Program-made: the position numbers and the translations under genes
Source of the DNA: JAILLW01 sp045640525
GTDB taxonomy: Bacteria > Bacillota > Clostridia > Lachnospirales > Lachnospiraceae
DNA: 14,793 nt
Direction: 5' to 3'
Assembly (NCBI GenBank): GCA_045640525.1
Contig: JAZUFE010000057.1
Span: 1 to 14,793, forward strand
Notes under the pieces: model-generated
Databases searched by the model: none
Seen by the model: only the letters and a program-made list of their open reading frames with translations
Told to the model about the DNA's origin: nothing
In this document: one piece after another, positions 14,500 to 14,793 of the stretch
Layout: each line of letters opens with the position of its first letter
Position numbering within the stretch: position 1 is the stretch's first letter

Positions 14500-14571
14500 T
14501 GCACCCGACAGGAATCGAACCTGCATTAAAGGCGTCGGAGGCCTTCGTTCTATCCATTAGACTACGGGTGC
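14500..14571 (-). tRNA. tRNA-Arg (anticodon CCG)
   Basis: The cloverleaf is complete: acceptor GCACCCG/CGGGTGC, discriminator A, D-arm GTCTAATGGATAGAAC, anticodon stem AAGGC/GCCTT around CTCCGAC (anticodon CCG, reading CGG), and a T-arm with loop TTCGATT. The 3' CCA is not encoded, so it must be added after transcription. The SH3-domain gene starts 38 nt downstream with no terminator between. Confidence 0.95.
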
Positions 14572-14607
14572 AAAAAGTTACAAAAATGTTACAAGCACAC
14601 CTAGTCA

Positions 14608-14636
14608 ATAATATCACAGACTAATTCAATTGTCTA
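14608..14636 (-). promoter_or_regulatory. Promoter of tRNA-Arg
   Basis: On the minus strand, TAGACA (14631-14636) and TATTAT (14608-14613) are 17 bp apart, each five of six to consensus, with a TGA extended -10. The tRNA begins 36 nt downstream of the -10. Confidence 0.75.
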
Positions 14637-14793
14637 GTTTAGGCCAGCCAAAGTCTCTGTAAACTAAACGTTGGCACTTTTTTCAATCAAATAAATCTTT
14701 AGTGTTAAATGTTGCCTCTCGGCACACTTATTCATTGCTGCTTGTTGACTATTTAATCATGTGCGGTTGCCCTGTCAAGGGTGCTTCGCACCG
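14637..14793. other. Right-edge intergenic region with a second possible promoter
   Basis: No convincing gene is present. A consensus TTGACA (14773-14778) lies 16 bp from an extended -10, TGATTAAAT (-10 core 14751-14756), on the minus strand. If used, it would give a leader of about 170 nt before the tRNA. A small hairpin, GGTGC/GCACC (14780-14792), is at the very edge, and TAGTTTA/TAAACTA (14635-14666) can also pair. Confidence 0.35.

Noticed and set aside
14462..14617. N-terminal extension of the SH3-domain protein to an ATG at 14617
   Set aside because: The extra 52 residues are translated from the tRNA-Arg gene; the ATG at 14461 has a proper ribosome binding site.
14665..14733. 22-codon minus-strand ORF beginning MNKCAERQHL
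   Set aside because: No ribosome binding site and too short to support; it may only be part of an intergenic repeat.
1..14793. CRISPR array or intact insertion sequence
   Set aside because: No regularly spaced direct repeats and no transposase or integrase frame were found.

Overview
The window looks like chromosomal DNA of a low-GC anaerobic Firmicute, most likely a Lachnospiraceae member close to Butyrivibrio or Pseudobutyrivibrio. The evidence is an AT-rich sequence, strong GGAGG-type ribosome binding sites, a divergent 'SNFEWD'-type LigA, an NADP-type GdhA, a FliB-family protein and TIR proteins of the kind common in that family. Species cannot be fixed from the sequence alone. Every gene is on the minus strand, so transcription runs from the right edge to the left.

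Layout in the direction of transcription. (1) Right edge: a tRNA-Arg(CCG) with its own promoter, followed 38 nt later by a membrane-anchored protein with two SH3 domains and a strong terminator. (2) gdhA, NADP-glutamate dehydrogenase, with its own promoter, a palindrome in its leader and a long-stem terminator. (3) A probable three-gene operon with a good extended -10 promoter at its head and a terminator at its end: a DHH-family phosphoesterase with an unusual C-terminal half, a 983-residue TIR/transmembrane/beta-propeller protein, and a shortened FliB-like cysteine-cluster protein. (4) A Methyltransf_32-like SAM methyltransferase and an RluF-type 23S rRNA pseudouridine synthase. (5) ligA and metA, overlapping by one base and ending in a clear terminator. 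(6) The leftmost 0.6 kb is accessory DNA: tandem hairpins and terminators, a decayed SpoVG-domain gene typical of conjugative elements, and the start of an AbiEi-like (DUF6088-type) antitoxin/regulator gene whose promoter lies within a perfect 13-bp inverted repeat.

Most of the window is housekeeping: nitrogen assimilation, methionine synthesis, DNA ligation and rRNA modification. The best candidate for an undescribed system is the DHH - TIR receptor - FliB-like operon. The TIR domain keeps the glutamate that NAD-cleaving TIRs use. It is joined through one membrane span to a large propeller predicted to lie outside the cell. It is also co-transcribed with a phosphodiesterase-type enzyme that could plausibly act on a nucleotide product. 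That functional link is inference from gene order. Other points of interest are the operator of the AbiEi-like gene, an alanine at the acyl-specificity position of MetA, and a LigA lacking a usually essential lysine of motif IV.
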